From Oceanibium sediminis (GTDB lineage Bacteria > Pseudomonadota > Alphaproteobacteria > Rhodobacterales > Rhodobacteraceae), in NCBI RefSeq assembly GCF_003265325.1, contig NZ_QGNX01000014.1:1-37156 (forward strand): DNA of 37,156 nt. Direction: 5' to 3'. This document shows positions 1 to 7,114 of the stretch, one piece after another (the stretch's first letter is position 1; the number at the start of each line of letters is the position of its first letter). The translations under genes and the position numbers were made by a program. The notes below the pieces were generated by a model. It made no database searches. It was not told where the DNA came from and was given only the letters and a program-made list of their open reading frames with translations.

Positions 1-89
1 CGCCCAAGGGAGCCCACCGCGTAGCCGTTGTGCGTGCCGCCGTTCTCGACGGCCGTCTAACTGGTGCGTACCAAAGAGCAGCCGCATAA
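1..89 (+). pseudogene. 3' end of an ISKra4-type transposase gene (cut by window edge)
   Basis: From base 3 the plus strand encodes the last 28 residues of a transposase, ending GAYQRAAA and a TAA at 87-89. The peptide is almost identical to the C-terminus of the complete transposase at 18048-19403, but the DNA differs at about 7 of 77 aligned bases. This is therefore a related element, not a fresh copy. The rest of the gene lies outside the window, so it may be intact there. Confidence 0.8.
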
Positions 90-111
90 CCCCCAGGTTT
101 TGCCCACTCCC
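89..111. repeat. Terminal inverted repeat of the left-edge ISKra4-type element
   Basis: Read inward from the outside (minus strand) this is GGGAGTGGGCAAAACCTGGG followed by GGT. It matches the end of the complete element at 19443-19466 base for base over this length. It lies directly after the transposase stop codon, so it marks the 3' end of the element and the break point in the type IV secretion operon. Confidence 0.8.
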
Positions 112-114
112 TAT

Positions 115-1425
115 TTAAGGGCAAAGGACAGCCGATGTTTTCGTTGAATTTCCCATCTCACAATTATGGGCTACGCGACACCAAGGGACTTCCCGCCCGG
201 TTTTGCCGAGCGGTGTGCGGTGGAAGGTGGCGAGATCGGCGAAGTTGTGGTTCGTGATCGCTGCCTTTCGGCTGCGCGCCCCGGTGTTCCCGGGATGCTG
301 CGCCATGAAATGCGCCCGTGCTCCGAAGGCTTCCGAGATCAGGTTGATGCCGGAGGTGGCGGAGATGTTGCGGATCTCGGCCGCGATATCGTCAAGCGCC
401 GTCTGTGTGCGGGCATAGACCGCCACGGTCATGTGGTGCTCACCGAAGATCAGGCGTTTGGATTCCAGATCGTCCTGCGCGAGTTCCAACTCCTGCGCGA
501 GGCTGACGGCACCGTCATTGGCGGCCTCCATAAGCCGCAGCTGCCGCTTGATCCGGCCCGCCATGATGTTGGCGTTGATCGGCACAAAGGAGTGCGTGAC
601 CACCATGTCGACGGGCAGATTCAACTCGTCGAGCATCAGGCTATCGGTCTTGGCGGGGTAGTTCTTCACCGCGAAGATCGCACCGAGCTTGTCGCCGACG
701 GCACCATCGGACAGCGCAATGGTCGTGCCGCAGAAGGTGACGCGGGTATTTGCGACGTCCTCGGCGATCACACCGAGGCGCGACCGGGGGAAGAGCGGGT
801 GCTCCTCGCCTGTGTTGAGTGAACCGAGGAAGCCCAGAAGCTCGCCGGTGCTTGCGGCCAGCAGGCGGGGCTTCAGCTCATCGAAGGAGGACAGCAGAAA
901 CCCCACAACCTCGTCGAGCTTGCGCAAGCGGCGGGTGGTGTCGGCCGCGTGTCGCGAGCGAGACGCCCCAAGTCCGAACGGCAAGCGGCTGCCGGTCTCA
1001 GGTCGCTTCAGCACCGTCAGGGTCAGCGTCTTGTCGCGCAAACCCGCGCGGCCGAGATGCGCGTGCCATCGTTCGTCGACGGCAGCCGCAAACCCTTCGC
1101 CCGGAACGGGCGGCAGGGTCACATCGACCGCTTTCGAGACCTTGTGCAGGTAGAATGAGAACTCGGTCCCGACCTGCGCCACGATGCCAGCCAGCAACCC
1201 TCCGATCCGGTCGAGATGCCCGTCCTCGCTCGTGGTGCTGTTCACCCCCTCGAGCCTGATGCATTGCATCAGTTCGTTGCCGCGTGTCCGGATCGTCCGG
1301 TCGGTGACGAGGCTCACGTAGGGCAGCATCGACGAGAGCCGCTTCTCGCCCCTGACCCATGCGGGCAACGCAGTCAGCGGATCGAGCGCCTCTGCGACGT
1401 CATTGGCGAGTCGATCACGGGGCAT
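115..1425 (-). pseudogene. virB4: VirB4/TrbE-type conjugation ATPase, 3'-truncated
   Basis: This encodes the N-terminal half of the type IV secretion ATPase that normally powers pilus assembly and substrate transfer at the inner membrane. The last family-like stretch is residues 375-415 (AQHPGN, then NHNFADLATFH and PLGKTGREVPW), typical of the region just before the Walker A motif of VirB4. The following 21 residues do not fit the family and the frame stops at 115, next to an insertion sequence end at 111. Family members run to about 800 residues, so the whole ATPase domain, Walker A and B included, is missing. The start overlaps the end of virB3 by 11 bases. The product cannot be a working ATPase. 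The sequence at about 112-180 matches neither virB4 nor the adjacent element and may be a scrap of another insertion. Confidence 0.85.
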
Positions 1426-1693
1426 AGCTGTCGCCTCCGTGGAGCTTGCGGTTCGTCGTGGGCGGGGTTTCCTGCAGGGTGATCACCAGGACATCGAGGA
1501 AGTTCGGATCCCAGTCTGCGGCTTTCCAAAGCGCCGGCCAGGCCAAGCCCGCGAAGACGGCCACCACCCAGCTCTGCACCCAGAGGAACAGAAGCGTCGA
1601 GCCGAAGAGCCAGACCATGGCGTACATGATCGGCAAGCCCATCAGCTTGGGTGGCCTGAGAAGACCGATGAACACGCGGGACTGGTCAGCCAT
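1415..1693 (-). CDS. virB3: VirB3-type conjugal transfer inner-membrane protein
   Basis: A 92-residue protein with two closely spaced hydrophobic segments (about residues 18-35 and 40-55) and a short soluble tail, the size and layout of VirB3. It opens with RVFIGLLRPPKLMGLP, like the family's usual start before the first membrane segment. VirB3 is an inner-membrane partner of VirB4 in type IV secretion. It sits between virB2 (9 bases upstream) and virB4 (overlapping), the standard operon order. With virB4 truncated downstream, a functional apparatus cannot be built from this locus alone. Confidence 0.85.
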   Translation of the reverse strand: MADQSRVFIGLLRPPKLMGLPIMYAMVWLFGSTLLFLWVQSWVVAVFAGLAWPALWKAADWDPNFLDVLVITLQETPPTTNRKLHGGDSYAP

Positions 1694-1702
1694 GGATGGA
1701 GC

Positions 1703-1993
1703 TCAGGTGGTCCAGATGGCGGCGACGATGGTGGGTGCTGCGGCGATGCCCGCGATTGCAACCACGACCCAAAGCGCCTGACGAAAGTCGAGGATGCCAA
1801 AGAGCCAAGAAAGGAACACCCCGATCAGTGCGAGCGTGCCAATCACGATCCCCAAGGGACCGGTGATCGCATCGACAATGCCTTGAAGTAGGGTCTGTAC
1901 CGGCGAGAGGTCGATGCTCTGTGCAAGCGCTGGACCCGCCAGCACGATAAGGGCCATCGCGCCGAGCGCGACGATCGAAGGTCTCGATGTCAT
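1703..1993 (-). CDS. virB2: VirB2-type major pilin
   Basis: A 96-residue protein with an N-terminal signal peptide (hydrophobic VALGAMALIVLAGPALA, cleavage probably after ALA) and two further hydrophobic segments separated by a short loop (about residues 44-65 and 72-93). This is the architecture of VirB2/TrbC pilin. After processing it would polymerise into the conjugative pilus. Its ATG overlaps the virB1 stop by 4 bases, indicating translational coupling, and virB3 follows directly. It looks intact. Confidence 0.87.
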   Translation of the reverse strand: MTSRPSIVALGAMALIVLAGPALAQSIDLSPVQTLLQGIVDAITGPLGIVIGTLALIGVFLSWLFGILDFRQALWVVVAIAGIAAAPTIVAAIWTT

Positions 1994-2658
1994 GAAAGAT
2001 CTCCTCTGAGCCGCTCAAACACGGCAGTCACACGGGCCACATGCCCTTGGGTTTCGCGAAAAGGGGGAATGCCGCCGTGGCGTGTGACCGCCTCCGGACC
2101 AGCGTTGTATGCCGCAAGGGCCAGAGAGCCCTCGCCGAACTGGTCGAGCATCATCAGCAGGTAGCGGGCTGATCCGTCGAGATTCTGCGCAATGTCATGT
2201 GGGTCCACGCCGAGGTCGCGGGCGGTATCCGGCATAAGCTGCCCGAGGCCTATGGCACCGACAGGGCTACGTGCAGCCGGATTGTATGCGCTCTCGACTT
2301 CAATGTTGGCTCGGTAAAGGAGCGCCCAATCTGTGACGGAAAGCCCCGCGCGACGCAGCGCACCATGCCCGGCATACCGTAGCGCCGTGGTCTCGATCGC
2401 ATGGAGGATTTCTGGGGTGGCGCGGGCGGCGGATCGAGCCGGGATCGCTGTCTCGCTCGTTGCGTCAGGAACGCGAGGTTCTGCGAAGAGAAAAAGGCGC
2501 CCGTTTGCCTCTTGAGAAGAGGAAATCAATTGGCCGTCTGGGCCAACCGAAAAGATGAAACCGTCGGCCAGGGCCGGGGGCGCGGAACAAACGCCTGTAC
2601 CCAAAGCAACGACGAGCGCAGTTGCGCGGTCAGCTGCCTTTGACCGGAGGCGCGGCAT
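1990..2658 (-). CDS. virB1: VirB1-type lytic transglycosylase
   Basis: A 222-residue exported peptidoglycan-cleaving enzyme that would open the wall for the secretion channel. The chosen ATG at 2658 starts MPRLRSKAADR and is followed by a signal peptide ending near PALA. The C-terminal half carries the goose-lysozyme/SLT fold signature: catalytic Glu in RANIEVESAYNP, then GAIGLGQLMPDTA, and later LALAAYNAGPEAV. The open frame extends upstream to 2937, but those residues overlap the neighbouring gene and lack export features. The first 29 bases overlap the end of the preceding small gene, and the stop overlaps virB2. SLT proteins also occur in phages, but the virB2-virB3-virB4 context supports VirB1. 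Confidence 0.87.
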   Translation of the reverse strand: MPRLRSKAADRATALVVALGTGVCSAPPALADGFIFSVGPDGQLISSSQEANGRLFLFAEPRVPDATSETAIPARSAARATPEILHAIETTALRYAGHGALRRAGLSVTDWALLYRANIEVESAYNPAARSPVGAIGLGQLMPDTARDLGVDPHDIAQNLDGSARYLLMMLDQFGEGSLALAAYNAGPEAVTRHGGIPPFRETQGHVARVTAVFERLRGDLS

Positions 2659-2956
2659 GGCGCTCGCGGCCACCTTCTTCAAGTGGGATGCTCGCGGTCG
2701 TACAGCCCATGTCGGCCAGGAAACTGACAAGACCAACGATGGTTTTGAAGTCGCGGAGCTTGAGGACGCTTCGGCTGGTGACGAGCATTTTATCGTCACG
2801 CCCATCAGTGGCGACGGCGCGGATGACCCACGAGCCGTACCAGCTGTTATGGCGCTTCTCCGCTCTCTCCTTGCAGACCACCTCAATGAGGTAGCCCTCG
2901 GCGAGCAAGCCGCGCAGTCCGTCTTCGGTGACCACATTCGGTGCTTCTTCTATCAT
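2630..2956 (-). CDS. Uncharacterised small protein at the head of the virB operon
   Basis: The function is not recognised. The likely start is the ATG at 2956 (MIEEAPNVVTEDGL), preceded by a purine-rich AGGGGAGGT; the frame is open upstream to a TTG at 3022. The 108-residue product has no signal peptide or membrane segment. It has a mixed alpha/beta appearance, with a basic middle (KERAEKRHNSWYGSW) and a charged tail. Its 3' end overlaps virB1 by 29 bases, so it is translated from the same transcript and is probably a transfer-region accessory or regulatory protein. That role is inferred from position only. Confidence 0.6.
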   Translation of the reverse strand: MIEEAPNVVTEDGLRGLLAEGYLIEVVCKERAEKRHNSWYGSWVIRAVATDGRDDKMLVTSRSVLKLRDFKTIVGLVSFLADMGCTTASIPLEEGGRERHAAPPVKGS

Positions 2957-3109
2957 GACCTCCCCTGGGCCCTCCTCATCATGAGTATCGGCCCGCGGGA
3001 CATTTCCACACGGGCGATACAAGACAACATAATTGACTGCAAGACGATTTATTTGAGTTGACGAACCGTCTTTGGTTGCAATAGGTAGCTACCGCACGAA
3101 ACCATAAAT

Positions 3110-3418
3110 TTGAAGTGGCAAAGGAGTTTTGCCCTGCGCATTTTTTGTGCATTTCGATACGGTTTGCTTGGTCTTGTTGTGCCTCTCGCGTCGATTGGCC
3201 AAATCGCCAATGCATGTACCGCGCCGGAACGGCCCTTCCTGCCTGAGCGGTCCGAAGACATTCGAGAATATGCCGATCTGCTCCGTTCTGATTTCGAGGG
3301 GTACATCGCCGACATACAAGAATACTTCCGCTGCTTGGACGCCGAGCGCCAACGCGCGTTTCACGAGGCACAGGAGGTTAGCCGGGACTATGGAAGGCTG
3401 GTCGCGATATTGGAATGA
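3110..3418 (+). CDS. Small exported protein with a single mature Cys pair
   Basis: About 102 residues. The first 36 form a signal peptide: basic start, long hydrophobic stretch (FRYGLLGLVVPLASIGQ), then IANAC, where cleavage could follow ANA or the Cys could be lipidated. The mature part is about 65 residues, acidic and helical (SEDIREYADLLRSDFEGYIADIQEYFRCLDAE), with two cysteines. The start is uncertain: TTG at 3110 fits the frame, while the best Shine-Dalgarno-like AAGGAG (3120-3125) lies just inside it. It is transcribed divergently from the virB operon. The family is not recognised; an envelope protein accompanying transfer genes is plausible. Confidence 0.6.
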   Translation: MKWQRSFALRIFCAFRYGLLGLVVPLASIGQIANACTAPERPFLPERSEDIREYADLLRSDFEGYIADIQEYFRCLDAERQRAFHEAQEVSRDYGRLVAILE

Positions 3419-3427
3419 CTCTTCATC

Positions 3428-3444
3428 GTCTCCATGTTGGAGAC
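3428..3444 (+). terminator. Short hairpin after the exported-protein gene
   Basis: GTCTCCA and TGGAGAC pair perfectly across a TGT loop, 10 bases after the stop at 3418. Only a weak T-rich stretch follows (CTTTG), so this is a possible rather than a clear intrinsic terminator. Confidence 0.4.
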
Positions 3445-3467
3445 TTTGAAAGCAGACACTATATGAA

Positions 3468-3495
3468 TTTAATGTCCGCATAAGCGGACATTAAA
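3468..3495. repeat. Perfect 12-bp inverted repeat over the hipA stop codon
   Basis: Arms TTTAATGTCCGC and GCGGACATTAAA are perfect with a 4-base loop (ATAA). The hipA stop (3491-3493, minus strand) lies in the right arm. No T-run follows on either side, which argues against a simple terminator. The core at 3472-3491 matches 16 of 20 bases of the dyad covering the hipB start codon at 5121-5140, in the same orientation, so it may be a second operator for the antitoxin. Confidence 0.75.
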
Positions 3496-4747
3496 GCGTC
3501 AAAGCCTTCTCCAGATCGTCGTGCTCGAAAGCACTTTCCAGATAGTCGAGCTCGCGTGCCGGAGCCCCGACCTGATGCGCAACTTCGCGCCACGTCGCTG
3601 TCGCTCTTGCCACTTCAGTGACGATTTCCCGGGCGTGTTGGGTGCGGAGGCCGAATTCAGGTGCCACGGCCAACACCAGGTCAATGTCACAGGTCCCGTC
3701 GTCGAAATCGATCCGTGTCTGCAGGACACGCGGCTTTTCCAACTGGGATGTCGGGTTGATGTCGAACGCCGGCGACAGCCGCCATCCAGCTGGCCCATCC
3801 CATAGAAACCCGTGATTGCGCATATGGTCGTCGGTATTCGACACCAGAACAGTGAAGACAAGGCGGCGATAGAGTTCTTCACGATCCCTGGCAGCCTGGC
3901 TGCCAGTCCTGGTGATCGCGTCTACGATCTCGAGATAGCTGCCAGATACGCCATCCCGGTTCTGGGTCATGGTCATGGCTGACATATACGGGATGCGTTC
4001 GCCTGCTGCGCGTCGGTCAAACCGGGCGCTCAGATAGACCGGCTGATCACCAATGTTTGCCAGAGAGTGGTCAGCCATGGTCAGGCCGGCCCGATCTGCC
4101 AATCGTGCGGCAACCTCCTCCCAGCGTTCCTTGCTGTAATCGTCGTCAGCCTTGGGAAACTTGGCGATCGAGAGCTTGCCCTGCACATCATAGACCGAGC
4201 ATTTTGGGCGTGCTCCGCCAAGAGATGCCCCAGGCGCAAAAATGAGATCGAGGTCCTCGTCCCGTTCTTCGCCAGCTTCGAACCGCCCGACTGCGTCGAG
4301 AAGACGCTGGAGCGCGATATACCCCGGAACGCCATCTTGGATGGGTGCAGCATAGTCGGCATCGCCACGCCATCGCAGCCGCAAGGCTCCGATGCGGCTG
4401 ACATCGGAGACACCCATAAGATAATCCGTCTCGAACAAGGTTCGAACCGGTCGTTCCTCCCGCGCAGCGCGGCGCCGTTCCCGACGCCGCATCAAGGCAC
4501 GACCCCAGTTGTCTGGGGCACTGTCACCAAGGGCTGGAAACATCTCTCCGTTGCCTGATGGCACAAACGGCCCAGGCGAGAGAGGCACGCCCTGATCAAT
4601 AGCAAACCGCTCTGGCCGGTTCAGCCAATCGTCCGAGTACTCGAAAACGACGGTTTCGCGCGCCCGGGATGGCACACAACGCATGGTGCCGACAGGCACC
4701 AACGCACCATCGAGCTCGATGTCGATTTCGACGACCCGATCTGCCAT
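3491..4747 (-). CDS. hipA: HipA-type serine/threonine kinase toxin
   Basis: A 418-residue HipA-family kinase. In the best-known member the toxin phosphorylates glutamyl-tRNA synthetase, stalls translation and promotes persistence; the target here is unknown. Visible landmarks: an N-terminal HipA domain with PGPFVPSGNGEMFPALGDSAPDNWG, the phosphate-binding loop GASLGGARPK (about residues 171-180), catalytic loop VSNTDDHMRNHGF, and the metal-binding PAFDINP. The length matches the family. The antitoxin gene ends 3 bases upstream of its ATG. The kinase motifs are intact, so the toxin is probably active and can stabilise the plasmid by post-segregational killing or confer persistence. The stop codon lies inside the inverted repeat at 3468-3495. 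Confidence 0.93.
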   Translation of the reverse strand: MADRVVEIDIELDGALVPVGTMRCVPSRARETVVFEYSDDWLNRPERFAIDQGVPLSPGPFVPSGNGEMFPALGDSAPDNWGRALMRRRERRRAAREERPVRTLFETDYLMGVSDVSRIGALRLRWRGDADYAAPIQDGVPGYIALQRLLDAVGRFEAGEERDEDLDLIFAPGASLGGARPKCSVYDVQGKLSIAKFPKADDDYSKERWEEVAARLADRAGLTMADHSLANIGDQPVYLSARFDRRAAGERIPYMSAMTMTQNRDGVSGSYLEIVDAITRTGSQAARDREELYRRLVFTVLVSNTDDHMRNHGFLWDGPAGWRLSPAFDINPTSQLEKPRVLQTRIDFDDGTCDIDLVLAVAPEFGLRTQHAREIVTEVARATATWREVAHQVGAPARELDYLESAFEHDDLEKALTL

Positions 4748-4750
4748 GGC

Positions 4751-5140
4751 CTAGCTGCTCTCCTTGGAGCCAGGCTTCTTGCGCGCAAGAACCGCGCGTT
4801 TCGGCAAGCGCTCAAGAGCTGCATGTGCACCTTGGGGATCGTTCTTGGCATCAGCGAGATCTGCAAATCCATCCATAAGGTTCAATGCTTGCAGCACAGC
4901 CGCATAGATGCCGATGGACACGCCAGCATCACCTTTTTCGATCTTGTGGTAGGTTGAGCGCGCAATACCCGCTCGTTCGGCGACAACAGACGCCGGCAAG
5001 CCGCGGCGCAAACGTGCGTCGCGGATATCGGACCCGAGCTTTCGGATCGCCCGCTTGGCTGCGGGGGGCGGAAGGTATGACGCAGGCAATGCCTCTATCC
5101 TCGGTCTTATTGCAGCCTTTATGTATGCATAAGTAGACAT
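4751..5140 (-). CDS. hipB: HipB-type antitoxin with helix-turn-helix
   Basis: A 129-residue antitoxin and autorepressor. The start at 5140 (MSTYAYIKAAIRP) is chosen because the start codon lies within a dyad; the frame is open further upstream to 5200 but those residues are not family-like. The Xre-type helix-turn-helix spans about residues 36-90 (LGSDIRDARLRRGLPASVVAERAGIARSTYHKIEKGDAGVSIGIYAAVLQAL). The C-terminal tail is basic (LPKRAVLARKKPGSK). It would bind and neutralise HipA and repress the operon. It is adjacent to hipA in the usual antitoxin-first order. Confidence 0.87.
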   Translation of the reverse strand: MSTYAYIKAAIRPRIEALPASYLPPPAAKRAIRKLGSDIRDARLRRGLPASVVAERAGIARSTYHKIEKGDAGVSIGIYAAVLQALNLMDGFADLADAKNDPQGAHAALERLPKRAVLARKKPGSKESS

Positions 5141-5142
5141 AA
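5119..5142. promoter_or_regulatory. Dyad over the hipB start codon, probable hipBA operator
   Basis: TTATGT and ACATAA flank a 12-base core containing the palindrome TATGCATA. The hipB ATG (5138-5140, minus strand) is in the right arm, so a bound repressor would block transcription or translation start. The core (5121-5140) differs from the repeat over the hipA stop only at two symmetrical 2-base positions. Confidence 0.55.
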
Positions 5143-5302
5143 GGCAAGTGATTGAGTCTCGCTGACTGGCTTCTCCGAGCAATTTCCGCATCCAAACCAT
5201 AGATCCTGAGCCTTCGAGCCGGATATCCCAATCAAAGAAATCCGATTGCTGTCAATCGTGTTGTATTGTATTCGCGCGAATAGTTTTGTGGGGAGTCGAT
5301 AC

Positions 5303-5959
5303 ATGAGACGCCATATCGTGCGGCTGGCGATGGCCGCGACATTGACGCTTTCGGGCCAAGTTCCTCTTGCGACACCCGCAAGTGCCTACCAAGTGGACTG
5401 CGCCATCCTGCTCTGTCTTGCTGGTGGCTGGCCAGCATCGGCACCTTGTGCCCATGCTCGAGCCGTATTCATACGCCGGATCACCCCTTGGCCCATCGAG
5501 CCGCCGCTCCAGATATGGCGCTGCCCTATGGGGGTGGCGTTCTCTCCTTTGGAAAGCCCCGGACCGGCCGAGCGCCTGTTCGACACCGCATTCCAAGCCA
5601 CCCTGCCCCGGCAGTCCTTCCCGGACGACGGACAGGTGATCAAGGTTCAAACCACAGATGGCGCCGACATCGACATCTCAGGCGACGCCTTTGATTTCGT
5701 GCGCAGCATTCGCGTCTATCACATCCAGTACCGCCAGCACGAGAACCGAGATGGTGACTGCAATCGCAGCGACTCCACGCGATTGGGGTCCTACGGCGTG
5801 CAAGGCGATTACCGATGGACAAGATCCAACGTGGGCCAAGTGCCGGCTGCATCTGGCCTGAGCATTCCGAATGGATGCGGCAGCTACTTCTACCGCTCCG
5901 TCTTCGTCGACTGGCGTGATCACGCCGGGAACTATGGTTCTGAAGAAGTTCGCTACTGA
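5303..5959 (+). CDS. Exported cysteine-containing protein of unknown function
   Basis: A 218-residue secreted or periplasmic protein. The ATG at 5303 follows GGGGAG and begins a clear signal peptide (MRRHIVRLAMAATLTLSG, cleavage near ASA). The mature part opens with a Cys-rich, hydrophobic stretch (VDCAILLCLAGGWPASAPC). The rest is polar and aromatic (YHIQYRQHENRDGDCN, YRWTRSN, GCGSYFYRSVFVDW), as in disulphide-stabilised beta proteins. The family is not recognised. The gene stands alone, divergent from hipBA. Similar exported proteins are common near transfer genes, so an envelope or mating-surface role is possible but inferred from context only. Confidence 0.65.
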   Translation: MRRHIVRLAMAATLTLSGQVPLATPASAYQVDCAILLCLAGGWPASAPCAHARAVFIRRITPWPIEPPLQIWRCPMGVAFSPLESPGPAERLFDTAFQATLPRQSFPDDGQVIKVQTTDGADIDISGDAFDFVRSIRVYHIQYRQHENRDGDCNRSDSTRLGSYGVQGDYRWTRSNVGQVPAASGLSIPNGCGSYFYRSVFVDWRDHAGNYGSEEVRY

Positions 5960-6064
5960 CAAAATCTGTGCGCGGTTTTGCCGCGCGCGTCATCTCAACC
6001 CCGCACGGGAGGCTGTGCAAAACCCCTGAAAAGGAGACGACGCCAGACCGTGAAGCCTGACGCC

Positions 6065-6103
6065 GTGCTAGAAAACTCCGTGAACAAGAGTTTCCTAGCG
6101 CAC
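6065..6103 (+). repeat. Long imperfect hairpin upstream of the winged-helix gene
   Basis: CTAGAAAACTC and GAGTTTCCTAG pair with one mismatch across a 9-base loop; flanking GTG and CAC extend the stem with a small bulge. It lies about 95 bases before the start of the gene at 6196 and has no T-run, so it may be a 5' leader structure rather than a terminator. Confidence 0.5.
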
Positions 6104-6120
6104 CGCTAAAACACCTGCAA

Positions 6121-6141
6121 CCAGCAAAGTTGTTTTGCTGG
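6121..6141. promoter_or_regulatory. 8-bp inverted repeat, possible operator
   Basis: CCAGCAAA and TTTGCTGG are perfect arms around GTTGT, about 55 bases upstream of the ATG at 6196. The spacing and symmetry suit a dimeric repressor site, possibly for the downstream winged-helix protein itself. Confidence 0.45.
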
Positions 6142-6195
6142 CAAGAATGTTGTTGTCTCACGACATGGCGTCGGATCTCCAAGGAGACCTCGACC

Positions 6196-7038
6196 ATGGA
6201 ACCTACGACCGGCCTGATCCTGCGACGGATTACGCAGACAAATCTCTCTGTTGCAGCGCACAAGCTTGCCACCCTCATCCTCGACGCCATCGCCTGGAAG
6301 GATGGCTACAACGGTTTGTCGCGCGGAACGGCAGCCTTCACCCTCTCGGCCCTGGCGGAGAAGATGGGTGTCTCACGGCAGTATCTTACGGTTCTTCTGA
6401 ACGAACTTGAGGGGTCGGAGTTGCAGCTCGAGCGGGCGAAGCCGAATGGCAAGTTTGCGCCCTGGATCTTTCGGTTTTCCGCCTTTGACGAGGAGAGTGA
6501 AACCCATGATCTCGTGTCAGGTGAAGGCGACACATCACTATCTAGAGATAATAATAACAAAACTATCTTCTCAGGGCTGATCGAAATCACCGAGAGTTCG
6601 AACGTCTTTCAGACCAGTTGGGCAGAGCTCATCAAAGCCGCGAAGGCCACGTTACCCTGCTGGAACATCGACACCCAGGTCATTTGGGATCGCTTCCTCG
6701 CCTTCAACCGGTCCCGAGGCAACGGCAGGGTGCCGGCCGGCTTCCTGCTTGGCTTCATGCGTCGATGGCGAAATTCGTTGGGAACTCCAACTCGTCCCGT
6801 GGTCAAGCCGCCCGCGAGACCAATAACGGACCCTAAAGAGCGCGAATTGCTGAAACAGATGCAAGCCGCGCCGACTGCGAACCGTCAGTTCCATGCGTCC
6901 GACCTGTGTCGTTTGATCGGGCACGCTGCCTACGAAGCGCGGGTACTCGATGTGATCCGCAAGTTTGGGTGCCAGAGGTTTTCAGCGACGTTGGCAGTGC
7001 ACGGGCGAGCGGTGTTGGCTGGGGAGATATCCAGGTGA
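6196..7038 (+). CDS. Putative winged-helix DNA-binding plasmid protein
   Basis: A 280-residue protein. The ATG at 6196 follows an excellent AAGGAG (6181-6186). Residues 15-85 resemble a winged helix: helices LAEKMGVSRQYLTVLLNELEG followed by a strand-rich FAPWIFRFSAFDEE. The centre is linker-like, and the C-terminal third is helical and basic (WDRFLAFNRSRGNGRVPAGFLLGFMRRWRN). This resembles plasmid regulators or accessory replication proteins, but no specific family was recognised. It converges on mcrC, leaving 76 bases between the two stops. It may control itself through the repeats at 6065-6141. Confidence 0.6.
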   Translation: MEPTTGLILRRITQTNLSVAAHKLATLILDAIAWKDGYNGLSRGTAAFTLSALAEKMGVSRQYLTVLLNELEGSELQLERAKPNGKFAPWIFRFSAFDEESETHDLVSGEGDTSLSRDNNNKTIFSGLIEITESSNVFQTSWAELIKAAKATLPCWNIDTQVIWDRFLAFNRSRGNGRVPAGFLLGFMRRWRNSLGTPTRPVVKPPARPITDPKERELLKQMQAAPTANRQFHASDLCRLIGHAAYEARVLDVIRKFGCQRFSATLAVHGRAVLAGEISR

Positions 7039-7114
7039 CAGATAGACTCGAAGAAAGATCCCGCGGCGCTGGTAATCGTTCCGTCAGCGGCATGATACGA
7101 CTGATCTCAAAACA

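Noticed and set aside
166-822. Long plus-strand open frame
   Set aside because: It lies wholly antisense to virB4; the minus-strand frame has clear family motifs and this one has none. The same applies to the long frames opposite hipA, mcrB, the AddAB-like genes and the ParB-like gene.
3468-3495. Simple rho-independent terminator of hipBA
   Set aside because: No T-run on either strand, and its core matches the dyad at the hipB start, so a regulatory role is at least as likely.
6047-6109. Possible 19-codon leader peptide (GTG start) across the 6065-6103 hairpin
   Set aside because: The ribosome site is about 16 bases away and there is no codon bias suggesting attenuation.
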